A stretch of 61,936 bases of DNA from Sulfonitrofixus sp039714575. GTDB lineage: Bacteria > Campylobacterota > Campylobacteria > Campylobacterales > Sulfurimonadaceae. How positions within the stretch are numbered: the stretch's first letter is position 1; each line of letters starts with the position of its first letter. Below, piece by piece: positions 51,208 to 58,586 of this stretch. A program made the position numbers and the translations under genes. The stretch covers positions 1-61,936 of the forward strand of contig JBDLJE010000005.1 of the NCBI GenBank assembly GCA_039714575.1, read 5' to 3'. Below the pieces are notes generated by a model. It saw only the letters and a list, made by a program, of their open reading frames with translations, made no database searches and was not told where the DNA came from.

Positions 51208-52407
51208 CTATTTTATCAGCGTCATCGGATCGATATGGTAGCTGTTCTGGGTCACTTCGAAGATGAGCTCATGATCAACACGACCGATAACAGCCCCTTT
51301 TTTAACTCTTTTGCCCTTTTTTACAGTCGGTGCGATCTGGTCAAGGTGAGCATAGATGGTGTGCAGTCCATTTGAGTGTTTGATGATGACGACATTGTCC
51401 AGAAGCTGTGTCTTTTTGGCCAGAATGACCTTGCCGTTGAGTACTGTTTTGACCTTGGCGTTGCGCTGGTTCGGCTGTAGAGAGACCGACTCGTTATAGA
51501 TCTTGATCTTGTAGATAGGATCGGTGTAGGGGCCGAATTTTTTAACCAGTCTATATCCGGAAAGTGGTGCTATCGTCTTTTTGCCGCGGTACCTTTTAGA
51601 TTTGACATTCTGGTAGCTTGATCCTCTTTTGGTCACTTTGGCAGCAGCACCTTTTTTCGTTCTGCTGATCTTGACCTCTTTTCTTTTTTTCACCTCTTCA
51701 GACTTGATGATGTTGAGGCGTGCAAGGGTACTGCTGAGAGCTTTTTTCTGCGCTAACAGTTTATCGATGGACTTTTTATACTTTTTTCTGTTTTTTTGCA
51801 TCTTGGTGATAGAACTTTTGTTCTTTTTGGTCACTTCGAGCAGCTCGGCTTTCTGTTTGTCGATACTGTTGATATTTGTCTGCAGCCTGTCGGTACGCGT
51901 TTGATAACTCTTTATGGTCTTGGCGTTTGAGTTGTGTTCTTGTTCTAAGCGCTCGATCTTACGCTGTGTCTGGAGGTTTAGTTCGTTCAAGATCTCTTCA
52001 GTGATGATGGAGTCGGTGGTGACGGCATGTTTGTCTTTGTCCAAAGAGTTTATAGAGATGTTTCGAGCGATCGACTTGACAAGCTCTTTTTCGATGAGCC
52101 CCTGTTTGCCCTGAAGAAGCTGCTGCTTGTCTTTAAGTTCAAGCAGCTCTTTATGGTTGGCTTCGTATTTTTCTCGTGAAAGGTCCAGCTTTTTACTTAG
52201 TTGTGTAATATCTCTTTCTTGTTTTGCCAGGTCTTTTTCAGACTTTTTGATGGCTTTGGCTGTTTTGGACATCTTCTTATGAAGAGTGGAGTATTTTTTG
52301 TCAAAACTTTTGATCTCTTTATTGGTCTTTGTTATCTGCTGCGTCACATCCTGCTTTGCTGATACCGTTGAGACAATAAAAACAAGAGAGAGAAAAAGTG
52401 TGCGCAT
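51208..52407 (-). CDS. envC: EnvC-like murein hydrolase activator (degenerate M23/LytM)
   Basis: This 399-residue periplasmic protein has a signal peptide (about 1-17), a long coiled coil (about 20-225) and a C-terminal LytM/M23 domain (about 285-399). The zinc ligands of active M23 peptidases are missing: no HxxxD at the first site, and the usual HxH reads ELIFEV. EnvC-type activators are inactive in just this way and switch on amidases at the septum. It starts directly after ftsX (1-base overlap), which supplies its membrane partner. The amidase at 11214 is a possible target. Confidence 0.87.
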   Translation of the reverse strand: MRTLFLSLVFIVSTVSAKQDVTQQITKTNKEIKSFDKKYSTLHKKMSKTAKAIKKSEKDLAKQERDITQLSKKLDLSREKYEANHKELLELKDKQQLLQGKQGLIEKELVKSIARNISINSLDKDKHAVTTDSIITEEILNELNLQTQRKIERLEQEHNSNAKTIKSYQTRTDRLQTNINSIDKQKAELLEVTKKNKSSITKMQKNRKKYKKSIDKLLAQKKALSSTLARLNIIKSEEVKKRKEVKISRTKKGAAAKVTKRGSSYQNVKSKRYRGKKTIAPLSGYRLVKKFGPYTDPIYKIKIYNESVSLQPNQRNAKVKTVLNGKVILAKKTQLLDNVVIIKHSNGLHTIYAHLDQIAPTVKKGKRVKKGAVIGRVDHELIFEVTQNSYHIDPMTLIK

Positions 52408-53219
52408 CAGACCTCTTCTTTATGACCGATGACGATGAGAGTAGCAAGGATGACAGAGAGGCTGAGAGCGACGCCTATGATGATGAGGCTGTCATTGAGC
52501 GGGTCGAACAGAAGTATATCGATACCGATAGACTGCAGCTGCTCGCTGCCGACGTTCAAAAAGTCGGCATAGGTAAAGGTGCCTATCGCCAGGACAGAAG
52601 CGATGACGGCATCAACGATAGAGAGTCTGAAAAGTATGGCTGAACGCATCCATACCGGTGCACCGAACATCGCCATGATGCTCATACGCTCATTATGCTG
52701 GAACTGCCAGATACGCATCTCTTTAAGCACAAGCAGCGAAGTGACCGTAAATATTGCGATGGCAAAGATGACAACGACCGATTTAAAAAGCAGCAGCAGT
52801 TTATACAGCGTGTCATGACTTTGGGCAAAATCTTCGATACGCGTGATGTCACTGTTCTTCTCCAGCGTCTTACGCAGCTCTTGTATCTCAGAAGGTGTCG
52901 GATAGTGGTTGAGGTGAAGTGAATAGAAGTGCGGAAGCGAGAGTTTCAAGAGGTCGATGTGACGCTGCTTCATCTGTGACTGCAGGCGGTCTATCACCTT
53001 TTTTGTCGAGATCTCATCGGCACTTTTTATCTTGGAACTCATAGCGACAAGAGAGTTTGTATCGACCTTCTTCTCTGTCACAACGACAATGCTGTAGTTC
53101 TCATTGAGGTCGCTTTCGTAGGCGATAACTGTTCGATCGACGACGATATAGACCTGCATCGTGAAGACGATGGTAAAAAGGGCGATGATGAGGGAGAGAT
53201 GGTTCTTAACTGATCTCAT
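52407..53219 (-). CDS. ftsX: Cell-division ABC permease FtsX
   Basis: This 270-residue inner-membrane protein has the FtsX topology: one N-terminal helix (about 10-32), an extracytoplasmic domain of about 100 residues, then three helices (about 150-175, 200-225, 240-262). FtsEX transmits ATP hydrolysis in the cytoplasm to EnvC in the periplasm. The ATG at 53219 overlaps ftsE by 14 bases and lies behind a G-rich binding site. The upstream extension of the frame is inside ftsE and not real. Confidence 0.88.
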   Translation of the reverse strand: MRSVKNHLSLIIALFTIVFTMQVYIVVDRTVIAYESDLNENYSIVVVTEKKVDTNSLVAMSSKIKSADEISTKKVIDRLQSQMKQRHIDLLKLSLPHFYSLHLNHYPTPSEIQELRKTLEKNSDITRIEDFAQSHDTLYKLLLLFKSVVVIFAIAIFTVTSLLVLKEMRIWQFQHNERMSIMAMFGAPVWMRSAILFRLSIVDAVIASVLAIGTFTYADFLNVGSEQLQSIGIDILLFDPLNDSLIIIGVALSLSVILATLIVIGHKEEV

Positions 53220-53877
53220 AGACTGTTCCCCCCTCAATATTAAAGTGTTTATACTCAACGCTGAGGTCTTGCGGTATATGGTGCGTGACAATGACAACAG
53301 TCGCTTTAAGTTGTGCATTGGCACCTTCGAGAAGGTTCCAGATCAGTCGTGACGAATAGTCGTCAAGGTTACCCGTAGGCTCATCGGCCAGTATCAAAAT
53401 AGGGTTGTGTGCCAAGGCCCTTGCCATGGCGACACGCTGCTGTTCCCCACCGCTCAGCTCTTGCGGGTACTTGTTGATCTTATGTGACAGTTTGACGTGG
53501 TTGAGCAGTTTGTCGACTTGAATATCGCTGACATCTTTGGCGTAGCCGTTAATGATGAGCGGAAGGGCCACGTTTTTTTCTATGGTCCACTCTTTAACCA
53601 GTTTGTAGTCTTGAAAGACGATCCCGATGTGGCGGCGCAGGAAGTTTAGTTTGGAGCTTGATATATGGTTGACCTCGACACCGCCGACAACCAATGAGCC
53701 GTTCTCCGGTCTAAGCGCACCGTAAAAAGAGCGAAGCAGGGTGGACTTTCCGCTGCCGCTGGCACCGGTGATAAAGACAAAGTCGCCGGAGCTGACAGAG
53801 AAGTTCGCTTTTGAGATGATGGTCTCTTCGGTGTTGTAGGCCAGAGAGAGATCCTGAGCTAAGATGACCTTATCCAT
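53206..53877 (-). CDS. ftsE: Cell-division ABC ATPase FtsE
   Basis: This 223-residue ABC ATPase has Walker A TGASGSGKST, Q-loop VFQDYK, signature LSGGEQQRVAMARAL and Walker B LILADEPTGNLD. The genetic link to ftsX identifies it as FtsE rather than a LolD-type ATPase. The ATG at 53877 overlaps the trmB stop (ATGGATAAG), so the two are coupled. Confidence 0.92.
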   Translation of the reverse strand: MDKVILAQDLSLAYNTEETIISKANFSVSSGDFVFITGASGSGKSTLLRSFYGALRPENGSLVVGGVEVNHISSSKLNFLRRHIGIVFQDYKLVKEWTIEKNVALPLIINGYAKDVSDIQVDKLLNHVKLSHKINKYPQELSGGEQQRVAMARALAHNPILILADEPTGNLDDYSSRLIWNLLEGANAQLKATVVIVTHHIPQDLSVEYKHFNIEGGTVYEIS

Positions 53878-55042
53878 GAAGCAGCTCGTCCAGATGTTTA
53901 TGCACAGCAAAGTTGACCTGCGAGGGAACGGGCTGGGTCGGAAAATAGTAACTTTTCTCTTTGCCGATAATGACGTAGAGATGTTCCGGTCTCTCGAAAC
54001 TTCCCAAAGATATCCTTGTCATCATTCGCTCGTCGCTTGTTTTATAAAGACGCTCAAAATGGATAAATCCTCCCTCGATCTTTTCTGTGGTGCCGTTGAG
54101 CTTGTTGAGACGCTCTTCGTCGAGACCGCTTTTGAATGTAAAGCTGCCCCCGATCTTGATCTCAGGACTTGTCTCTTCGTTGGTGAGTATAATATCATAG
54201 ATATTCTTCTCCATCTTTTTCCAGCGGTCTTCGTACTTGGAACTGATCGCGATGTCCTGGTTTTTGTTGACCTCCAGTTTAGCTCTGTTGAGTGCGATAA
54301 AGGTCTCCCATGAGTAGGCAAAGTAGTTTTCGCTGTCGGTTCGAAGTTCAAGTCGTCCTCCCGGTGCCAGGACACGTGTGGATTCGTTGATAAAGGCCGG
54401 CGAGATGACGCGTCGGTGCGGCTTTTTGTCCCAAGGTACAGGGAAGTGGACATAGACACGGCTGACGATGTTCGAGGGGACAAGCTCTAAAAACAGTCTT
54501 GCATCATAATCGAGCAGGATGAGGTTTTTAAGCCCCAGGATATTGATCTGTTTAAGTGCCTGCTCCACTGAAGGTTTGTGGATCTCGATACCGATAAAAA
54601 GGATCTCAGGGTTCTCTTTGGCCTGATGCAGAAGGTGACGGCCCGAACCGAATCCAACCTCGATGCGGACATCATCAGCTTTTGGGAACCCTTTAACAAA
54701 ATCGTGGATCGTCCATAGCGAGTCATCTCTCTGCAAGTGCATGTTCTTAGATCTGTCGTCTACATTCGAAGCGAGTATCTCACTGTTCGTCAGTGCGGCA
54801 TATTGGTTAAGTGCTTTTTTGACAAGATAGGTTGGTGAGGGGCGGGAGATCTTTTCGCTTTTTAGCAGTACGTTATCAGGGGTGTCTTTGATAAGAAGAA
54901 AAAACTCTTTATCGCCGATGCTGGCAGCAACAAGATGTTCATCATTGTGGACAACGTTGTTTGCCATAAAGTGAAAGTCGACGTTCTCTCTTTTTGCAGG
55001 CAGGGCGACAGGGTTAAAAGACTTGATATGGATATGCGGCAT
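53870..55042 (-). CDS. trmB: tRNA (guanine-N7)-methyltransferase, long form
   Basis: This 390-residue SAM-dependent enzyme makes m7G46 in tRNA. The core (about 130-290) has EVGFGSGRHLLHQAKENP, FIGIEIH, VHFPVPWDKKPHRR and PGGRLELRTD, all TrmB-specific. It carries an N-terminal extension of about 125 residues and a C-terminal extension; TrmB proteins of other phyla are about 210-250 residues. The long form is known in Campylobacterota. It lies three bases after the FN3 lipoprotein gene. Confidence 0.93.
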   Translation of the reverse strand: MPHIHIKSFNPVALPAKRENVDFHFMANNVVHNDEHLVAASIGDKEFFLLIKDTPDNVLLKSEKISRPSPTYLVKKALNQYAALTNSEILASNVDDRSKNMHLQRDDSLWTIHDFVKGFPKADDVRIEVGFGSGRHLLHQAKENPEILFIGIEIHKPSVEQALKQINILGLKNLILLDYDARLFLELVPSNIVSRVYVHFPVPWDKKPHRRVISPAFINESTRVLAPGGRLELRTDSENYFAYSWETFIALNRAKLEVNKNQDIAISSKYEDRWKKMEKNIYDIILTNEETSPEIKIGGSFTFKSGLDEERLNKLNGTTEKIEGGFIHFERLYKTSDERMMTRISLGSFERPEHLYVIIGKEKSYYFPTQPVPSQVNFAVHKHLDELLHG

Positions 55043-55045
55043 AGG

Positions 55046-56305
55046 CTATTTTTTGTCTTTCAGTTTGACGACAACACTGTTTGACGGTGCTGATCTTAGG
55101 CCGTTTTTATCGACACTGACAACACTGAAGGTGTACTCTTCACCATGCTTGAGCGAACTGTCTATCATCAAGGCCTTTTTGATGTTTTTGAACACTTTGG
55201 TCTCACTGGACAAAAAACCTTTTGAGATCTCTTTGGTCACAATGTATGAGACCGTGCGCTTGTCTGTTGACTTCCATGTCAGCTGCACCGTGGCATTTTC
55301 GACCATAGCGACCAGGTTGCTTGGACCTCTTGGCGCATCGATCGTTGTGCCTGCCGCTGCTTTAACAGCTTTCAGTTCACCGCTTAGACCGTCTTTACTA
55401 ACACCTACGACCTTGTAAAAGTACTGTTGAGAGGCTTTAGAGATCTTGTCGCTGTATTGCATCGTGTTGATCTTGTCTGCGACAAGTCTGTATCGCCCGC
55501 TCTCACTTGAGGCACGGTAGAGCTGATAATAGACGATATTGGCTCTGTTTCCGTCTTTCCAGCTTACTTTGATGACACCCGCTCTGCCTTGAGAGGCATT
55601 GATGGAAGTAACAGGAGCCGGTACTGCTTTGGTTATTACCGTAGCACTCTGACTCGGTTTTGAGATAATATTGTTGAAGGTTACTGCTTTGAGGCGATAC
55701 TCATAGCGGGTATTGTCTTTTAGGTCAGTGTCGATGTACTCGGCATTGAGGCGGCCTTTAATGGTCGCTACCTTGCGCCATTTATCAGCACCGCCTTGAC
55801 GGCGCTCTAAACGGTAGGCGACAACACTGCTGTCTGTGTGCGGACGCCAAACCAGTTTTGCAGCACGAGGCAGGGAGCCGGACGTACTGAAAAAGCTGAC
55901 AGAGGCTAAAAGAGGTTTTGTCTTTACCGCGATCTTTTTACTGGCAAGAGAGGTGTGCCCCTTTGCATTATAGGTAGCAAAACGGTAGTTATAGACCGTT
56001 TCCGGTTTTAGTTTCTCATCAAGGTAGTGGGTCACAAGGGCACTCTTTACGGTATCGATCTGCTTGAGCTTTGTCGGTGTTTTAGACGATGGATCATTAC
56101 GGTAGACAACTACCCCGTCAACACGGGTATCAGTGATAGGTTTCCACTCAAATGCCGCAGCCGTCATATCGCTTAAATAGCCGTTTAGTTCTACTGTCGG
56201 CAGTGATTTGTCAACGGGTGTCGGTTTAGGCGTGCCCCCTGTACAAGCGCTAAGAAGCACTAATAGTGAAGTGGCGCTCAAAATTTTCATGAGGTAACTG
56301 TTCAT
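55046..56305 (-). CDS. Lipoprotein with fibronectin type III repeats
   Basis: This 419-residue envelope lipoprotein has a signal with lipobox LSAC and about four FN3 beta-sandwich domains (about 45-130, 135-225, 230-320, 325-419), with repeated patterns such as YNYRFATYNAKG, YEYRLKAVTFN and YFYKVVGVSKDG. The ATG at 56305 follows AGGAG with 7-base spacing and lies inside the end of rluD. It stands between rluD and trmB-ftsEX-envC, which suggests an envelope or division-site role, but no function is known. Confidence 0.82.
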   Translation of the reverse strand: MNSYLMKILSATSLLVLLSACTGGTPKPTPVDKSLPTVELNGYLSDMTAAAFEWKPITDTRVDGVVVYRNDPSSKTPTKLKQIDTVKSALVTHYLDEKLKPETVYNYRFATYNAKGHTSLASKKIAVKTKPLLASVSFFSTSGSLPRAAKLVWRPHTDSSVVAYRLERRQGGADKWRKVATIKGRLNAEYIDTDLKDNTRYEYRLKAVTFNNIISKPSQSATVITKAVPAPVTSINASQGRAGVIKVSWKDGNRANIVYYQLYRASSESGRYRLVADKINTMQYSDKISKASQQYFYKVVGVSKDGLSGELKAVKAAAGTTIDAPRGPSNLVAMVENATVQLTWKSTDKRTVSYIVTKEISKGFLSSETKVFKNIKKALMIDSSLKHGEEYTFSVVSVDKNGLRSAPSNSVVVKLKDKK

Positions 56306-57221
56306 TGATGATCTCCTGTTCAAAATATTTTTCTAGGTACTCTTGCATTGGCTGACTCAGTGGTGCTGAGAACTGGCAACGCTCTTTGGTCGTCGGGTGG
56401 ATAAAGTAGAGGACGTAAGCATGCAGCAGTATCTGCTCTAACTTGTCATTTTTAATGCCGTAAAGATGGTCGCCCAATATGTGGCGTGAAAAGGTCTCGA
56501 GGTGGACACGGATCTGGTGTGTACGCCCTGTAAAAAGTTTACAGGCGATCAGCTCGTTCTTCTCATCTTTAGAGAGGGCCAGATGTCTGAAAAGTGTTTT
56601 TGCCTCTTTAGCCCCTTCGACCTCTGCCATCTTTAGACGGTTCTGGCTGCTGCGGCCTATAGGTTTGTCAACCATGACCATCTCGTCTTTCAGAGGCGGG
56701 TTGATCACGGCAAGATAAAAACGTCCCATTGACTTGTCCTGCAGCTGTGCAGAGAGCGCTTCGTGGGCTTCGTTGTTCTTAGCCACGACCATGACACCCG
56801 ATGTCCCTTTGTCGAGGCGGTGAACGATGCCGTGGCGCTCTTCACCGCTGATGGTAGAGAGGCGGATCCCCTTGTGTTTGAGCCAATCGACCAGGGTCGC
56901 CTCTTTGACACTGGGGGCAGGATGAACGGTAAGTCCTGACGGTTTGTTGATGACAAGCAGATCGTCGTCTTCATAAAGTATCTCAACATCAAAGTCGATC
57001 TCTTGGGCAGGCGTGACCTTTGCCTCGGGGAAGGTGATGATGACCTCCTGGCCGATCTTTAGTTTAAGACCGGGTTTGGAGGTGCTTCTGCCGTCTACCG
57101 TAACGGCATCCTGCTTGATAAGCTGTACAACCTGGTTGCGCGTTACGTCGAGTTGAGTGCTCAAAAATGCATCTAATCGTGCGGCATCTGTAACAAGAAA
57201 TGTGGTCGATTTTGGTGTCAT
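56250..57221 (-). CDS. rluD: RluD-family 23S rRNA pseudouridine synthase
   Basis: This 323-residue enzyme isomerises uridines in rRNA. It has an N-terminal S4 domain (about 10-75) and the catalytic motif HRLDKGTSGVMVVAKN (Asp in HRLD), followed by KTLFRHLAL and GRTHQIRVHL. RluC, RluD and RluA-type enzymes cannot be separated with certainty by eye. It heads the operon that runs into ftsEX-envC, and is divergent from the SEDS gene with about 60 bases between. Confidence 0.88.
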   Translation of the reverse strand: MTPKSTTFLVTDAARLDAFLSTQLDVTRNQVVQLIKQDAVTVDGRSTSKPGLKLKIGQEVIITFPEAKVTPAQEIDFDVEILYEDDDLLVINKPSGLTVHPAPSVKEATLVDWLKHKGIRLSTISGEERHGIVHRLDKGTSGVMVVAKNNEAHEALSAQLQDKSMGRFYLAVINPPLKDEMVMVDKPIGRSSQNRLKMAEVEGAKEAKTLFRHLALSKDEKNELIACKLFTGRTHQIRVHLETFSRHILGDHLYGIKNDKLEQILLHAYVLYFIHPTTKERCQFSAPLSQPMQEYLEKYFEQEIINEQLPHENFERHFTISAS

Positions 57222-57283
57222 TATTGTCCGTTATGTTACAATCCGCTTCATATAAAAGTTAATTATTAAAAAGGGTGCCGACT

Positions 57284-58393
57284 GTGTTTAAAATTGATCG
57301 CCGTATTTTAGCACATTTTGATTATCTCTCCATTATATTGCTGCTCCCTCTGATCTTTATCTCTCATTGGCTCATAAACGAGGTGCATCCAGTCCTTGCA
57401 CAAAAGCATTTTATCTATGTCAGTGTCGGGATCATCGCCTTTGTTTTTTTCTTTTTTCTCCCCCTGCGGCGCTTTAATTGGCTGATCCCGTTCTTCTACT
57501 GGTTTAACATCGCCCTGTTGATCTCGGTGGAGTTCTTCGGGCACTCCAGACTGGGTGCGAAACGGTGGCTTGAGATCCCCTTTATAGACTTTACCCTTCA
57601 GCCTTCAGAACTTATGAAGCCGGCATTTATTCTGATGCTGGCTTATATTATCAGTCGTAACCCGCCCCCTAAAGACGGTTATGAGCTGATGGACTTTTTA
57701 AAGATCAGTTTTTATATTTTGCTCCCCTTTATTCTTATTGCCAAAGAGCCTGACCTCGGTACCGCGACCGTTCTGCTTCTTATCGGGGCGGGAACGCTCT
57801 TTTTAGTCGGGGTGAACTGGAAGATCTGGGCAACATTGATCATCGGTATTTTGATCTCGGCGCCGCTTCTTTACTCTCAGCTTCATGCCTACCAGAAACA
57901 GCGTATCGCCGATTTTTTGGCAGAAAAGCCGTCATACCATGTTCAGCAGTCCATCATCGCTATTGGCTCCGGCGGGGTGATCGGCAAGGTCAAAGATGAG
58001 GCGACGCAGACCCAGATGAAGTTTCTGCCGATCGCCTCGAGTGACTTTATCTTTGCCTATGTGACGGAACGTTTCGGTTTTATCGGGGCGTTTTTACTGA
58101 TCGCGCTTTATGCTGCCATCATCTTGCATCTGCTGAGCCTGAGCACCTATAGCAGCGACATGTATATCAAAGTGGTCGCCGCCGGGATATCCTTGATGAT
58201 ATTTATCTATATGTCGGTCAACATCGCCATGACGATGGGGCTTGCCCCGGTTGTTGGGGTGCCTCTGCCCATGTTCAGCTACGGGGGCAGCAGTTTTGTC
58301 AACTTCATGATACTTTTTGCCATCTTGCAGAACCTGCTTACCTTTAGATTTCAGGAAATGTACACAGGACGCGGTAAAAAAAGTTTTGTCTAA
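57284..58393 (+). CDS. mrdB: SEDS-family peptidoglycan glycosyltransferase (RodA/MrdB)
   Basis: This 369-residue membrane protein of about ten helices belongs to the FtsW/RodA/SpoVE family of cell-wall polymerases. Motifs are FGHSRLGAKRWLEIPF, LQPSELMKP, AKEPDLGTATVLL with the catalytic Asp, and GVPLPMFSYGGSS at the end. The length and the LQPSE motif fit RodA better than FtsW. The start is probably the GTG at 57284 (AAGGG eight bases upstream) rather than the GTG at 57275. The tRNA gene follows. Confidence 0.9.
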   Translation: MFKIDRRILAHFDYLSIILLLPLIFISHWLINEVHPVLAQKHFIYVSVGIIAFVFFFFLPLRRFNWLIPFFYWFNIALLISVEFFGHSRLGAKRWLEIPFIDFTLQPSELMKPAFILMLAYIISRNPPPKDGYELMDFLKISFYILLPFILIAKEPDLGTATVLLLIGAGTLFLVGVNWKIWATLIIGILISAPLLYSQLHAYQKQRIADFLAEKPSYHVQQSIIAIGSGGVIGKVKDEATQTQMKFLPIASSDFIFAYVTERFGFIGAFLLIALYAAIILHLLSLSTYSSDMYIKVVAAGISLMIFIYMSVNIAMTMGLAPVVGVPLPMFSYGGSSFVNFMILFAILQNLLTFRFQEMYTGRGKKSFV

Positions 58394-58405
58394 AGAAAAT
58401 TTGTC

Positions 58406-58411
58406 TATAAT
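58406..58411 (+). promoter_or_regulatory. -10 box for the tRNA gene
   Basis: A TATAAT in TGTCTATAAT lies 22 bases before the mature tRNA 5' end, followed by a GC-rich discriminator (CTCGGCC) typical of stringently controlled stable-RNA promoters. Confidence 0.6.
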
Positions 58412-58432
58412 CTCGGCCTTCCAACAACAAGT

Positions 58433-58509
58433 GGGTCTTTAGCTCAGTTGGTTAGAGCCCTCCGCTCATAACGGAGTGGTCGCGAGTTCGAGTCTCGCAG
58501 GACCCACCA
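58433..58509 (+). tRNA. tRNA with CAU anticodon (Ile2 or elongator Met)
   Basis: A complete 77-base cloverleaf with encoded CCA: acceptor GGGTCTT/AGGACCC (one G-U pair), D-stem GCTC/GAGC, anticodon stem CTCCG/CGGAG with loop CTCATAA, T-stem GCGAG/CTCGC with loop TTCGAGT. The anticodon is CAU. Elongator Met and lysidine-modified Ile2 tRNAs share this loop; the variable loop TGGTC and the T-arm recall Ile2, but this is not decisive. It is not an initiator, since position 1 pairs with 72 and no GGG/CCC triple closes the anticodon stem. Confidence 0.93.
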
Positions 58510-58586
58510 CTTTCAACCCCTCAAACATCTGTTCCCAAAAATGTAATCATCTTCATTACAACCGTTAACGACTCAAAGAATAAACT

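Noticed and set aside
58433..58509. tRNA gene as an integration site
   Set aside because: No repeat of the tRNA 3' end and no integrase gene were seen in the downstream sequence.
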